A stretch of DNA of 64,000 nucleotides, from assembly GCA_024516155.1 (NCBI GenBank), contig JAJJXM010000014.1:868001-932000 (forward strand), given 5' to 3'. Positions 22,523-34,201 of the stretch are shown here, piece after piece. Position 1 is the first letter of the stretch. The number at the start of each line of letters is the position of its first letter. Origin of the DNA: Pyronema omphalodes. Taxonomy: Eukaryota > Ascomycota > Pezizomycetes > Pezizales > Pyronemataceae. The translations under genes and the position numbers were made by a program. The notes below the pieces were generated by a model. It was given only the letters and a program-made list of their open reading frames with translations, had not been told where the DNA came from and did not search any database.

Positions 22523-23035
22523 ATGGGTAAAAAAAAGAATCTCCACTCAAAATCGGGTATCAGTATTCTCAAGGACTCCAGCAGCCCCGAATGCACCGAC
22601 TCCTCCAGCTCCCCGCCAAAATCAAGAAGGCTTAGCACCACCCCCATCAAACCCTGGAGACCCATGGCCCACTCCTGTGCAGTCTGTGATACAAAAACCA
22701 GTGCTGGCAGAAAATTTATTCAAAGCTGTTTAAACACCCATGAAGTCGTATGTCCAGGGTTTCATAATACCTTACTTCGGAAAGGCTGTGAGGATAAATG
22801 CCACTCTTGTAAGAACCAGGCGGAGTCTGAAGAGAAATGGCAGAAGTCATTGGAATCTCAGAAAAAGGAAATCGAATGGGCGAAGAAAGAAAGCATTTCG
22901 AAGAAACAGATGAAGGAGTTGAATGAAAATTTTGATAAGCTCGAGAGGGAGTATGAAGATTGGCTTAGGGCTACCCATGATAAAACTTGGGAAAGGCAGG
23001 TTGGATACTTCACGTGGCTTGCTGGATATAAATAG
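22523..23035 (+). CDS. Hypothetical cysteine-rich protein with paired CxxC motifs and coiled coil
   Basis: Single-exon frame of 170 aa starting at ATG 22523. The first ~48 residues are Ser/Lys/Pro-rich and basic, and look disordered. Residues 52-96 contain seven cysteines (52, 55, 69, 77, 89, 93, 96) and two histidines. They include CAVC and CHSC pairs about 40 residues apart, the spacing expected of a zinc-binding fold with two metal sites. Residues 100-160 are Lys/Glu-rich and predicted helical (coiled coil). A Trp/aromatic end (TWERQVGYFTWLAGYK) follows. I know no named family. A role in nucleic-acid or protein binding is only a guess. Confidence 0.68.
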   Translation: MGKKKNLHSKSGISILKDSSSPECTDSSSSPPKSRRLSTTPIKPWRPMAHSCAVCDTKTSAGRKFIQSCLNTHEVVCPGFHNTLLRKGCEDKCHSCKNQAESEEKWQKSLESQKKEIEWAKKESISKKQMKELNENFDKLEREYEDWLRATHDKTWERQVGYFTWLAGYK

Positions 23036-24466
23036 AGGGCTTGAAAGTCCAACATCGGGATTTGCTTGGTAGGATTTCGGACGGTGCTTCGAGTTTCTTC
23101 AACATTCGATTTTGGGATGGTTCACCTCAATACACCATGGTCAAGGGTTACCAATTTTTAACCCAGTTCTCGTGGCTATGGGATCGGAATTCTGTGTATA
23201 TTGACTTTTTGTTTTTAGTCCTGAATATAATTGTGACAACCCGTAAATACGATATGAGTACACCCTTTTATCGTTCGGTAACATTGCATCCTACACCGTG
23301 AAATACTTATGATACTAGCGTTGAATCAACGTTTGAAGTGAGTGATCTTCTGTAGCCTTTGGCATACTTAATATACGTTGTTTATTTCCCGCAAACAATA
23401 AAATCAGTCAGAGTAGATACCATGCCACATTTTGTTTTATTATAGTTAAAGTATGCCTCGGGCTAAGATACTATCTATATTGTGATATCCTGAGGCTCAT
23501 TGAGTTTGTGGTTCTCAGAGTAATTTGTGACGTTTCTAGCATTTTTTATCTTGATGGTCTTGCTGGACGTGCTGACTTAGTTAGATTTTTTATCAGCAGT
23601 TACAGTAGTGTAGTGGCAGTTGATTTCAGCGTGGAAATAGATACGCTTTTATATACCTGCAGAATCGTACAGTTTATTAGAAGCTGGAAAATGTAGGACA
23701 GAGAAACCTAGCTCTTGATCGGCTTACTGGGTAACGCCGCGGAAAACCTGAATTTACACATTTCCTAAGTTGCACGTTAATGCATGAAAAGTTTTGGTTG
23801 GAATAGGCAGACACACCTTTATTCATTCATAAAACCTTTATTCCTTCAGTCAGAATTAGGCGAGTGTTCCTGCAGTCTTGGTCTGCAGTTCAGTTCAACT
23901 TTTACAATCAACAATCCATATCATTAATAGGCACTTCCATTTGGTTCTTCCAATCACATGCTTATAATAAATTCATAAGAAATGCGAGTACCAAAGTTAT
24001 ATGCATAAGCAACTCTGAAGTAAAGGGAACAGAAAGTCGGTAGAGCGCATCCTACTCCCCTGCACCCATTTCACTGATCAGGAATATTTTTTAGACACCT
24101 CTGAGACACACGCAGATATATCTATTATCGAGCGACCCCTTTTCGTACGGGGAATGTGACGGGATAAACTAGTATACTGTGAGCAGAATGCCCAATTGTG
24201 AAAGGGAAAGAGAGTTGCTGCTAGTCCAGTCAAAAGCGGTTTGAAGATGGTTGCATGAAGAAGATGGAAAGAGAAATCCGGATTCACAGTGAGTTTCAGA
24301 TACTTCAACGAGTTGAGAAACGGAGAGGAGGGAATCGCCGGAGAGGGATATATCGGAGATGCCACGAGGGGCGAAAGAATTGAAAGAAGGCCACAGGGCA
24401 TTTAGAGTTAAAATTCTAAAACGGGAGAACGAGTAACCCCAGAGTACTACAGTTATTGTTGCCTGA
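23036..24466. other. Intergenic region, no gene supported
   Basis: The short open frames have no domain or splice pattern. An ATTCATTCATAAAACCTTTATTC-like A+T stretch lies near 23820-23850. Confidence 0.4.
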
Positions 24467-24468
24467 TA

Positions 24469-24690
24469 CAGTCGAACCTTTTCACAAGTAGTGTACTCTC
24501 CATCAGAGTATCCTCTGACGTAGGAGAATATCCCCAATCAAATGCGGAAATCAATAGATGCGCATTACGTATAAAGATGCAGCTCAAGATGCATGTTTGA
24601 TCTTCATTAGGGTGCAGAGGTCGAGGAACAGTACATATACACTTCACCCCCCAGCGCGCCGCATCTCAAGCGATCACTCGCGCCAAGCCG
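24469..24690. mobile_element. Truncated relative of the pogo-like MITE at 33833
   Basis: TA plus CAGTCGAACCTTTT at 24467-24482 matches one end of the element at 33833-34199. The block CAGCGCGCCGCATCTCAAGC to CGCCAAGCC (about 24652-24689) matches its interior in reverse orientation. The opposite end is missing and the middle is strongly diverged. Confidence 0.55.
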
Positions 24691-25030
24691 AAATCCATCA
24701 ATAGACTAAGCGTGTGACCTGAATACATAAGGGGTAAGCTGCTCCGGTCCCGCATTGCCCCCAACATCTTGAGACTAGTAGCCGGTTTTAGGAGGGTTCA
24801 ACCCTGATCAATCATGTCATCGTCCTAGCAGCAACCGTTGAACAGCACACCGATTACATCCAGATTGTATTTACTATCAAGCAGCCTATAACGAATATAG
24901 ATACCCTCAAAAAGACACAGCTTGTAATCCTCCTGGCTTCATGTCCAACCTCTCCACCTCTGCCTTTGAATTTGACTCCTACTAAGCCTTACGCTCCACC
25001 TCTGACTCAGCCTCTACCTCGACTCAGCTT

Positions 25031-28000
25031 CTACCTCGACTCCGGAATTGTTGTAAATCTCGGTTTATTCCCGGCGTTATCGATAGCCGAAACATCAGCG
25101 CCAGCATCAATGAGCAATTTGGCCACCTCCTTACACCAGCCGCCTTTTGCCATGTGCAGTGGTGTCTGCCCGTTTTTATCAATAGCGGAGACATCAGCGC
25201 CTTTATCAATGAGTAGCCGGGCCACCTCCTCAGCCGCGTATTTCGATGCCAAATGCAACGGTGTGTGCCCTAAATTATCGATAGCGGAGACATCGGCTCC
25301 TTTGATAAGGAGTAGCTGGACCACTTCCTCAGCCGCGGTGCGCGATGCCAAATGCAGCGGCGTCTGCCCGTATTTATCGATAGCCGAGACATCGGCGCCG
25401 GCGTCGATGAGTAACTGGACTACCCTCTCATGTCCTTTCTCTGATGCGTGATGCAAAGGTGTCGTTCCATCCACGTAGATGGCCGAGACGTCAGCGCCGT
25501 TGCCAATTAGCAATGAAACAATGTTGAAATGTCCAAGAGAAGATGATCCGTGTAGTAGCCTGCCTAAGTCGGCTTTTGAATGATGATAGGTTGACTTGAA
25601 TACTGACATGAACACCGTACTCCACCCAAACACGCAGACCAAGGAGAGAATGTCGTTGGTGCCTTCTAGCCAGGTTGTGAGGAGTGGCCAATAGGTGTCT
25701 TTGAGAGAATAGAAGTCCATAATATCAACCCACTGGTGATGATAGTTACTCCATCGATGGTAGTTGCTGTTTGATATGAAAGCATTCCACAGCACAGTGA
25801 GGGTTGGACAGCCATGTATGTCTGGGCAATGTGAGAAGTGCCATGGCCAAAAAAGTACGTAGTATGCCAAAAGGTGGCGGCTTTTGTAGTCTTCTTTTCT
25901 TATGTAAACGTTTTTATAAAGACTCCATGATTCCGGAGTACACAACAATGACAGGCACTGTTTTGTGATTTCGGTGTGGCAAGTGGCTTCACTGAGCTCA
26001 GGCTTCCCCTCTAGATACTCCTCCACAGAAAGATGAGCAAACCGGAAGACGTCGAGACTTTTGTCCCAGATGAGCAGATTTTGACAAATCTTTAGTAATT
26101 GGTTAACTGTTATCGAGGCCATGGGGGTGAACTTTCCCAATTCACTAACTTCGACTCTGACCGCATCAAGCAGTGTTTCCGTCCGCAGCGGTTCGTATGA
26201 ACATTGGATCCAGCGGAAAGTGTTTATCGCTATTCGAGGAGCACTGCCCTTTTGAGAAGTAATGCCGCGATAAATATCGTCATAGGCGTTCGTGAGCGTA
26301 TCCGGTAGAGTTTGCAAACTGGCTCTCACGTCGTCTTCGGTGTAAAGTTGGCAGAGAAAAGTGATTTGAAGTGCCGCCAATTGAAACCTAGCAATTATTC
26401 ATTACTATATTTGCCCTCTTGTGATGAATTAGGATGGTATGGTGAACTTACATTCCCTTAGAACGATCACAAAGAACTTCGTATATTTTCATTTTAAGTT
26501 CATCGGATACCTCACCACAAAGTAATTCGCCATCACTAATGGCTCTCTGGACTGCCTCTTCCACGAACCGGTTGATGTCACCGGCGTTATCATCGGGTTG
26601 TAATTCAATTCTGGGAAATATATGAAATTGCACGACAATTTCGGGATTCATACGGGTCGTTGCAAAAATCTTGACCACGTTTTTGGATTCTTTGAGGATA
26701 TCATTGAGAGCCCTTAGTAAAATATTCCGCTTGTTCTCTGCAACTTCATCCAATGCATCAATACATATGATGGTGCGAGAATATGAATTCGTGAGTTGAA
26801 GGAGGAGTCCTTGATTTTCTGAAAGGCTTAGTGCCGATGAAATTTGTCCCTTGTTCTTCCTGTCTCGGTATATATCCACAATTGGCTTAGGTAGTTTCTT
26901 CTCGTCAGAGTTTGATTGCGCAAGCTGTTGTAATATCGTATTCATGATGCTCTCTGGCTCTCGACGATTTTCTTCAGCCCGATTACAGTAGAAATACGCC
27001 GACGCAAGTCCCTCGGTGTTCGCAGGGAGGGAATCAATCACTGTTGATCTATAGCAACACTAAGTTAGCTATATACTCCTTTAATTGCTTGGAAAGTTTT
27101 CTGCTTACGTAATATATGTTTTTCCGGCTCCAGCTAGATGGTTGAAATGGTAAGACCAGAATCACGCAAATAAGCGAGACATATAGTGACTTACGAATTC
27201 CCCGCAATAGCAACAGGTTTGAAACGTCGGATGAAATCCAGTCTTTGTACTCTTGCCTCTCAAACAGCCACTTGCCAGTACCTTCCAGGCGCCCTTCACT
27301 AATACGTTGGTGATGACTTCTGTAAGGGATCGCAGATATCCATTGTAAAATGGAATATCTGTCACAATCTACTAAAATGAGTACTTAGATATTCGCATTC
27401 TAGGATAACTTCCGATGATCCTGCATACCTTCCAGCCAGCGCTGTATGTCGTTGAGTCGAGGTTCAATATGCGAGACTGTATCATGCTGAATTTGACTGT
27501 CTGCATATTATTAGTCGGCAACACGTTGATTGATTTTACAGGATTGACCTTGAATTCTCTCTTGAACACTTTGTCTCTGATAGGCTGATGCTATTTCTTG
27601 GATTTTGGTAATAACCCGCACGTAGTGCTCGTCCGATTTAGACCGGAATTTGACCATCTTAGAATGGTCTTCGCGGATCTCTATTATATTGTGATCCTCG
27701 GATATCGAGCATACTGCTGATTCTCTAGGTACCATCCGAATTGGTGGACCGCTGCGCTTAAATTTACCACCCGGGGATTTCTTTATTATATGAGATTTTA
27801 CACGTATTTTTGATTAATATTTTCCGCTTCGGTACGGTCTTACTTACCTCAATGGTTAACGTATCGACACTTTCATAGAAAGAAACCACGGTACAACTTT
27901 TCATACTTCTGTAACAGATCCTGAAATTGTTCTCCAGATCAAAGAGGTAATCAGATCCGGAACTAATGGTTTGCAAGAAATAATCGTTCTGCTTTCCCTT

Positions 28001-29134
28001 TACCAGAGACTCGATGCTCGTCCGGTTGAGGCCTCGAATGGGGACGCCAAAGAATAATACACCTATGCATGATTGGTGAACGGCTTTATCCTTCTCGCAA
28101 TTACCTTTACTGGCAGCCACCAAGGCCTGACATTAAATCTTTTAGTACATTCAAACTACAGTTTTGGTTATGCGTGCGAAACTTGCCTCTTGTATGACTA
28201 GCCCCCCAAGGCTATGACCGATAAGTATCAGCGGACGACTCACTGTCTGAGATCGCACAACTTCAGCATACATGTAGGGATGGACTGATTTAAACCAACG
28301 GCACAATATAAAGAAATATTACCTGAGTCTCTCTCACTCGTTTAATATCTTCGAGAAACCTCCGGGATATGGCCGTAATAGTCGTTGAGCGTCTGTCATC
28401 CATAATGCTTGAATAGTAACCCCATGTGTATACCCGGCTCTTGGAGAAATCGCGGGGTAGAAAGTCCCGCAACCACATTGTGTCAGCTTCATCGGGTGAT
28501 TTCCATGATCCGAAAGCATGTGCCGAAAGCCCCGTAACGGCAATAATACTGGATTCAATCAATCAGCATGCCGTATGAATCATCACTTGAGCTGGGGATA
28601 TTTCTGTGAAACTTACTCATATTCAGCGGTTGTTCCGACAGGTTGATACAGTGGCGTCATACTAAAAAAATCACAGTCAATCGTAACACGGACCGGTACT
28701 GCTCTTATCTCAAATTCCCCCTCCGTTAATCGTGAGTAGACTCCATGATCTGGTTTGTATCTATTGTGTCTATCTGAATTCCCATGAGACATGGCCGTTG
28801 CGATCTGCCGCTTTTTCAAGTAGAGAAGTCGTTGATGACGCGGCTTGCACTTTTCGAACTCATCAGGTAGATGATGAAACGAGACTGTCGCAACCTGCCA
28901 AGATTCGTATTTGGCGATGGAAAAGACCCTGGAATTTCCCTTGATAGAGGCTGTGCCGACTTTTAAGGAATCTAAACACTGACACAAAACTCTAGCATCC
29001 ATATCTAGAGGTATCTCGGAAAGTCGAAAAGTGAGGCATCGCAACGGTAGAGGAGTGGACGGATCGATTACTGGGGTTTGTGGATCCGCTGTTGTACCGT
29101 CGCCGAAATAAGAGTGTAGTTTTTCGGAAGCCAT
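25031..29134 (-). CDS. NLR-like STAND protein: lipase-like alpha/beta hydrolase, NACHT, ankyrin repeats
   Basis: Ten exons on the minus strand: 29134-28617, 28548-28323, 28246-28187, 28126-27848, 27780-27549, 27500-27429, 27368-27195, 27133-27109, 27048-26452 and 26387-25031. They sum to 3,540 nt, 1,179 aa, with all phases matching. Residues 173-270 start an alpha/beta hydrolase domain (DIIAVTGLSAHAFGSW, then GHSLGG with Ser260 as nucleophile). The family-typical segment around ILQWISAIPYRSHHQRISEG leads into NACHT, with P-loop RGIPGAGKT (Lys525) and Walker B IICIDALDE (622-630). A helical region and about five ankyrin repeats (roughly 1010-1170) of pattern GADVSAID-G-TPLHLAS follow. This layout matches fungal NLR-like proteins, where ligand binding by the repeats drives NACHT oligomerisation and activates the enzyme in non-self or heterokaryon recognition. 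Intron 3 has a GC donor. No frame break is seen, so the gene looks functional. Confidence 0.93.
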
Positions 29135-29264
29135 TGCTAGAGGCCTTTGATAGCGGTTGATGGATGAAGGTAGACTGTCCACGAAACCTCAGCTTGAGAG
29201 TTACAATGATTCCCAGCTCACAGTGCCTCAGGATTGCGACATTAGGCTCGGCGCTTACAAGGCA

Positions 29265-29990
29265 GTGAGTATACAATTATCGCAGTCCTCACACTACACA
29301 CCGAGTGCATGAATTTAACCATTTGTTTCCACATGGGAGGTAGTACGAATGTTTTACATTTTGCCATTTATGCAGGATACTCCATCCCTCCTCCGAAGAC
29401 ATCGCAAGATCCAAGATACCCCCGAAAATATTTTTATGTAATATGCCCCTCACTTAGGTTTATACCGCCGCATGTGCCGCGACAAGGTTTTCTCAAGGCC
29501 TAATGTTTCACACCGTCATCTTATATTGTCTTAAATCGACCTTCAAGCTCGTATTTAACTCAGACTTTTCAAGCTCAAATTCAACCGTAATAATGGAGTG
29601 TATAAATGTGAATGCCAGCAACGTCAATTCCGGAGAGACCGTTCGAATAACGTTACCCTTGATACCCTTGTCCTCGTAAAAGAGTCTTCAGAGCGACCAT
29701 TCACAAGTGGGCAATGAAGGGACTCCTGTCTGAATTTCAACTTGGAAACTAACACACCGAACAAACGACTGTGCAGCTAGCGCGGCGGCATGGACCTAAG
29801 TGAGGGGTATATTGCATAAAAAATATTTGCGGGGGCATCTTGGATTTTGCGATGTCTTAGGAGGAGGAGGGTGGAGCATCATGCATAAATGGCAAAATGT
29901 AAACATTCGTACTACATTCCATGTGGAAACAAATGGTTAAATCCATGCACTCGGTGTGTAGTGTGAGGACTGCAATAATTGTATACCCAC
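29265..29990. mobile_element. 726-bp fold-back element with ~210-bp inverted arms
   Basis: The left arm (29265-29480) and right arm (about 29780-29990) are imperfect inverted repeats. Both start GTG(A/G)GTATACAATTAT and continue for about 210 bp at roughly 85-90% identity around a ~300-bp centre. There is no transposase frame and no clear target duplication. The left end lies 131 bp upstream of the start codon of the NLR-like gene, so it occupies that gene's promoter region. Confidence 0.75.
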
Positions 29991-30039
29991 TAACTTATGT
30001 CTTGGTGGGAGGGGGAGGGCATCTTGCATAATGGCCATT

Positions 30040-31060
30040 TTTATTTCTATTCTGCTAAGAAAGAATGTATTTATGCCTTAGTTGATTTATGCATTTATCA
30101 ATATATGCATGCCATAGGTTGCACGTTCCCTACATATTTTATTAAGGTATCGACTGCATTCATCCCTCCATAAACCTGCATCATGCCATGGGCCGTATGT
30201 TCAAAGTTAAACAGCATATATAGAGCTGGCAAAAGATTATCAAAAATCAACAAACGGAACCTTCTATGTGCAAAGCTTGTCTTTTTGTAGAGTTACAGCC
30301 ATAACGTTCGAATAACTATTCATTTATACAATCATCTAATATTGGAATATACGGTTATATTGATTCATTCATGTGGTGATTTTTTGATTGCATAGTAACA
30401 ATCAAGAGAGGAAGGATGGTAACGAAGATCGTTGACGAAATGAGCGAAAATACAGGCAGCTTCTGGTGGAAAGGAAACAGGGCGCTCGTTTTGGCTGTAG
30501 GAAAGGTCGGTAATCATTGTGAGCATGGATGTTACCACAGCCCACGCCCCGCATTTCAAAAGAGAGCAGAAATGAAGAAGGAAGCAGAGGAAGAAATTAT
30601 AGAACGATAGTAATGAATCAAGGACGATGATGAAGCAGTCATAAAATACTACGATTAAATAAGTAGAAATGGAAAATGTCAATAAAAACGTACGAGAAAA
30701 ATTCGGAACGATTATAGGACAGTGCACATGGAATAAGGAGGATAAAAATGCATAACTCAAGATTAGTAAGGAATAAGGAGCAATGATAAAAATCATACAG
30801 TACCTATGCAAAAGGCGGAATAAAAACAGGATGACGAAATAGTCCGAATAAATGAAGCCGGACCAGAAGGATGAAAAACTACAAGTGTACGAATGAAAAT
30901 ACGCAAGAAAGAATACCCCAAAAAGAATTAGCGAAGAAAACCAAAGGCGAGAATGCTCGAAGGTAGAAGAAACCCAAACGAGTAAATAAAGCCGCACGGG
31001 GAAAAAGAAAACCACAAAATGATAGTTGGAGGAGTTCTGATTGGGGTGTAATACCAATGA
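30040..31060. repeat. Degenerate dispersed copy of part of the 4.4-kb array unit
   Basis: 30060-30370 aligns with 42170-42380 (shared TGCACGTTC-CTACAT, GTGCATTCAT-CCTCCAT and CCTGATAACCA-like blocks). 30660-30780 aligns with about 42590-42660. The copy is heavily diverged. The long minus-strand frame across it (30365-31069) is low-complexity Phe/Leu/Ser, probably not a gene. Confidence 0.55.
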
Positions 31061-31505
31061 ACAGAACACCTACGCGTTCAAAGTAGATTATTAGGAAAGT
31101 ACAGCAAAAATGAGACGAAGATTTTATTCATCTAAAGTACCAAGATCGCGTCTTTTTTCACCTTCAATATCGGTGGAGATGCCCCTCAGGATGCCATGAA
31201 AAAGAAAACAGAGATAACTAGGAAAGAGCCAAAGTTGATCACAAAAAGAAGTGTGACCGGGTGTATGGGAATTTTCAATGAAGATACCTAGAAAAGAAGA
31301 GACCTGGAAATAAAGAGGCTTGGAAAACAGGGAATCTAGGAAACAGGAGAAGGCCGTAAAGATATCCAGAAATTACAACGAAACCATATCCCTTTTCCCT
31401 AGCTTTAACTGGGTGTGATGAAATCCATCAATATTCTATATCAACAAAACGCAGTTTTCGATGTTGTAATTACACATAGTTACACTACCTTCCAGTCACC
31501 GTTTG
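31061..31505. other. Intergenic 3' flank of the kelch gene
   Basis: Purine-rich non-coding DNA. No gene or clear repeat. Confidence 0.4.
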
Positions 31506-33462
31506 TCACTTTACGACTGGGCGATCTGCTGGCAATTCATTCAGACTGCTCACTCCATCAAGCTCACCCAGCCTGATGTCGCCCGGATATAATTCCACCG
31601 GAGGAGAAACCGGATCATATCCTCTCGGATACATCACCTGAGTAGGTGAAATACCGGGTTTCTTTACCGGTTCAGCGGGGGCTTCAACTGGTCCTGGTGA
31701 ATTCTCTGACGGATTATCATTCCGTTTTGCTCGTAGCATGTAAAAGACGGCGCCTCCAATTATTGCAAGCCCTGCAATTCCACCGACTACTCCGCCGACT
31801 ATGGCTCCAGTAGTAGCTTTATTACTCGTCGAGTGGTTACCCGAGAGCAATGCATCGGATGTCTGCCCATTGTTGGGACCGGTATTGAAGGTCATCAGTC
31901 TTGCCAGTTGCGGATCACGGAAACTACCATCGGGCTCGAGCTTTGTTGCACCTCCCTTTTTTCTTGAATGACGTCAGCTCCTACCCAGGGTAAAACATTA
32001 GATAGAGAATCAACATACGTTCCACCGATTACGTCAACCACTTTCTGGGGGACTTCATAATCATCATCGGGATTGAATTCATTGACCCACGATCCCGAAG
32101 TCATGTCCAGCAAGAAAACATTATGCGCACCATCCTCCTCACATCCCGATTTAGGCGCCCCTCCCCAGCTCATCATATATTTCTTTCCAACTCTTAGACA
32201 AGTCGGCTCACGTCTTTCACGTGGTAATTTAATTGAGGTGTTCTGACTGCCACCGGGAAGCTGAATCCAGTCGAATGACGGTATTGATAATACCCATACT
32301 GTGTCGGTGGAAGCCATAGCATTATCATCGGTGCCCCCACCGTACATGAAGATTTGGTGCGAGGAATTATCGGGTGCACTGACTACGGCGGTGCAAAACC
32401 ATGAGCGCGGAGGAGGGAGGGGGTCAGTCTGGGAAGAGTGGAAGTTGAACCACGTGGAGTGCTTAGTACTATAGATAAGGAAATCGGTCATGTTTCTCTA
32501 TATTCTAGTCAGCACCAGTTGTCAAAATCGGGGGGGCTTGGCAGTCTACCTGGCCAGGATTACTACCACCAAAGTTGATCAAAATCTCATCATCCTTTGT
32601 AGTGAGATGAACCAGCTGTCCGTCAGTGTTCTGAGACGGAATGGTAACGTTGGTTAAGGTATCTAATTTGGCATCGTAGATGAGCATCCCATTATGATAC
32701 CCAGCGCCCCGAAAAGTGTCCCAGGTAAGGTCGGCTGCATCTTTGAAGACGTAGCCCCCAAAATAATACCCCCGTTGTAGACTTGGGATCCAAGCAGACA
32801 TTTGACTACCTATCTTCAAGAAAGGCGGATCTTGTTGATTCGGGAGTTCAAAGTTCGCGGTAGACTTGACCTGTCCGGCACTCCATAAGTTTGTAGTAGT
32901 GTCAAGAGTGAATTTTGAGATCAATGGGTAAGCTTTCGTGATTGCGGAAATGTTATGATCGACAGCATCATGTGAGATTTCGTGCCAACCAAAGAATGAA
33001 GCAAGAGTGTCTTGGGCAATTGGCCACAGGGTACCGAAGGTATCTCTCGGAACTGTACCAGTCAGTGGTGTTCGTTTGACAAAGGTGTCGACATCTGAGG
33101 CGATATTGAATGGTTTGGAAACATCGATAGTACGGAGATCATTATCTGAAATTTCTGTCAGCGGACGCCAGGATTGCGTAGGAGAAGTTTGCAGAACGCA
33201 CTCGGGCCACTGTAAGCTTCAAAGCCTGGTTTCCACGACGCAAAACCTCCATAGATGTAAACCTTCTCATTGTAGTTGGAAACTATTGCAGTCAGTAAGA
33301 TATCCTAAAACATGATTCAAGAGCGTATTCCGACTCACGGGCTGATCCCCTAATCCAGCAAAAGTCGTTGATTTTGTCGGGAGGGCCTTTATTTTGCGCC
33401 AGAGCTACCGCACACGCACATACGATTAGTAGAAATGTCCGACAGGTGTCTCGTGCTAGCAT
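31506..33462 (-). CDS. Secreted, membrane-anchored kelch-repeat protein
   Basis: Five exons on the minus strand: 33462-33339, 33282-33202, 33145-32550, 32497-32019 and 31962-31506. They sum to 1,737 nt, 578 aa. Introns are 52-57 nt with CTGAC/CTAAT branch sites. An N-terminal signal peptide (FLLIVCACAVALAQ) leads into DKINDFC and a kelch beta-propeller with blades marked by KVYIYGGFASW, GYYFGGYVF, ILINFGGSN, QIFMYGGGTDD and KYMMSWGG. The propeller ends in a Gly-rich turn (VIGGTKKGGAT). A Ser/Thr linker, one transmembrane helix (about residues 475-502, GGVVGGIAGLAIIGGAVFYM) and a short Pro-rich cytosolic tail follow. This is the usual layout of a large ascomycete family of cell-surface kelch proteins with no settled function. 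The exon 1 to 2 join has its branch site close to the acceptor, so the N-terminal joint is the least certain. Confidence 0.85.
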
Positions 33463-33830
33463 TGTAATTCCTTCGCCACACGTATCACCGTGGGATATTT
33501 AATGGGTAAACACTTCTATATAATAAGCTGATGTAGCGTGGATCGCCTAGATGTCGATCTCACCCCGGTGGCCTCCTGTCTCCGCTACCCCCATTTTGAA
33601 TATCTTCCATCTTGATGATTCAGGATAAATCCGTATTGGGCGCCTCAGTTATGTAATTTGTCTCAGGGCTATTTTTGACCTGCCGGATCAAGGAGGAGTC
33701 TTTTAAAATAAACCTCATCGCCAGGCAGACACGCCGGGTTCCATACTAGTCACCTTATGCAGAGCATTTGCTCGGGCATTATTAGCCTAATTTTCTTCGT
33801 TTCCATATCGCTGTGCAGAAGCTAAATAAC
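33463..33830. other. Intergenic region upstream of the kelch gene
   Basis: Promoter side of the minus-strand kelch gene. No other feature seen. Confidence 0.4.
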
Positions 33831-33832
33831 TA

Positions 33833-34199
33833 CAGTCGAACCTCTTTATAAGAGTACGTCGGGACCGGAGGGGCGTACTCTTATAATGACGAAACTCTTC
33901 GGGACAGGTTGGCTTGGCGCGAGTGATCGCTTGAGACCCGGCGCGCTGGGGGTGGTGTGTACCGCCCCTCAGCCCCAAGGTAGTGCATTAGCGCCACCTT
34001 GACACGAGTATACCCTGCTCAGCACCTTCGCCCATACCTCTATCTTAAGAGTATGCTAACAATTTTTCGCATTTCCTTAAGAGTATTCTAGTATCGAGGT
34101 TACTCTTATTTCCCATACAAAAATCGTCGGGACCACGGCTATGCACTCTTATGAAGAGGTTATTCTTATAATTGGTACGCTTATAAAAAGGTTCGACTG
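33833..34199. mobile_element. 367-bp pogo/Tc1-mariner-like MITE with TA target duplication
   Basis: The ends CAGTCGAACCTCTTTATAAG and the complement of CAGTCGAACCTTTTTATAAG are inverted. Each is flanked by TA (33831-33832 and 34200-34201), the target duplication of Tc1/mariner/pogo elements. The interior carries repeated ACTCTTA motifs but no transposase. It is too short to be autonomous. Confidence 0.85.
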
Positions 34200-34201
34200 T
34201 A

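Noticed and set aside
30365..31069. 234-codon minus-strand frame rich in Phe, Leu and Ser
   Set aside because: It lies in a degenerate copy of the array repeat whose plus strand is purine-rich. The apparent membrane protein is a compositional artefact.
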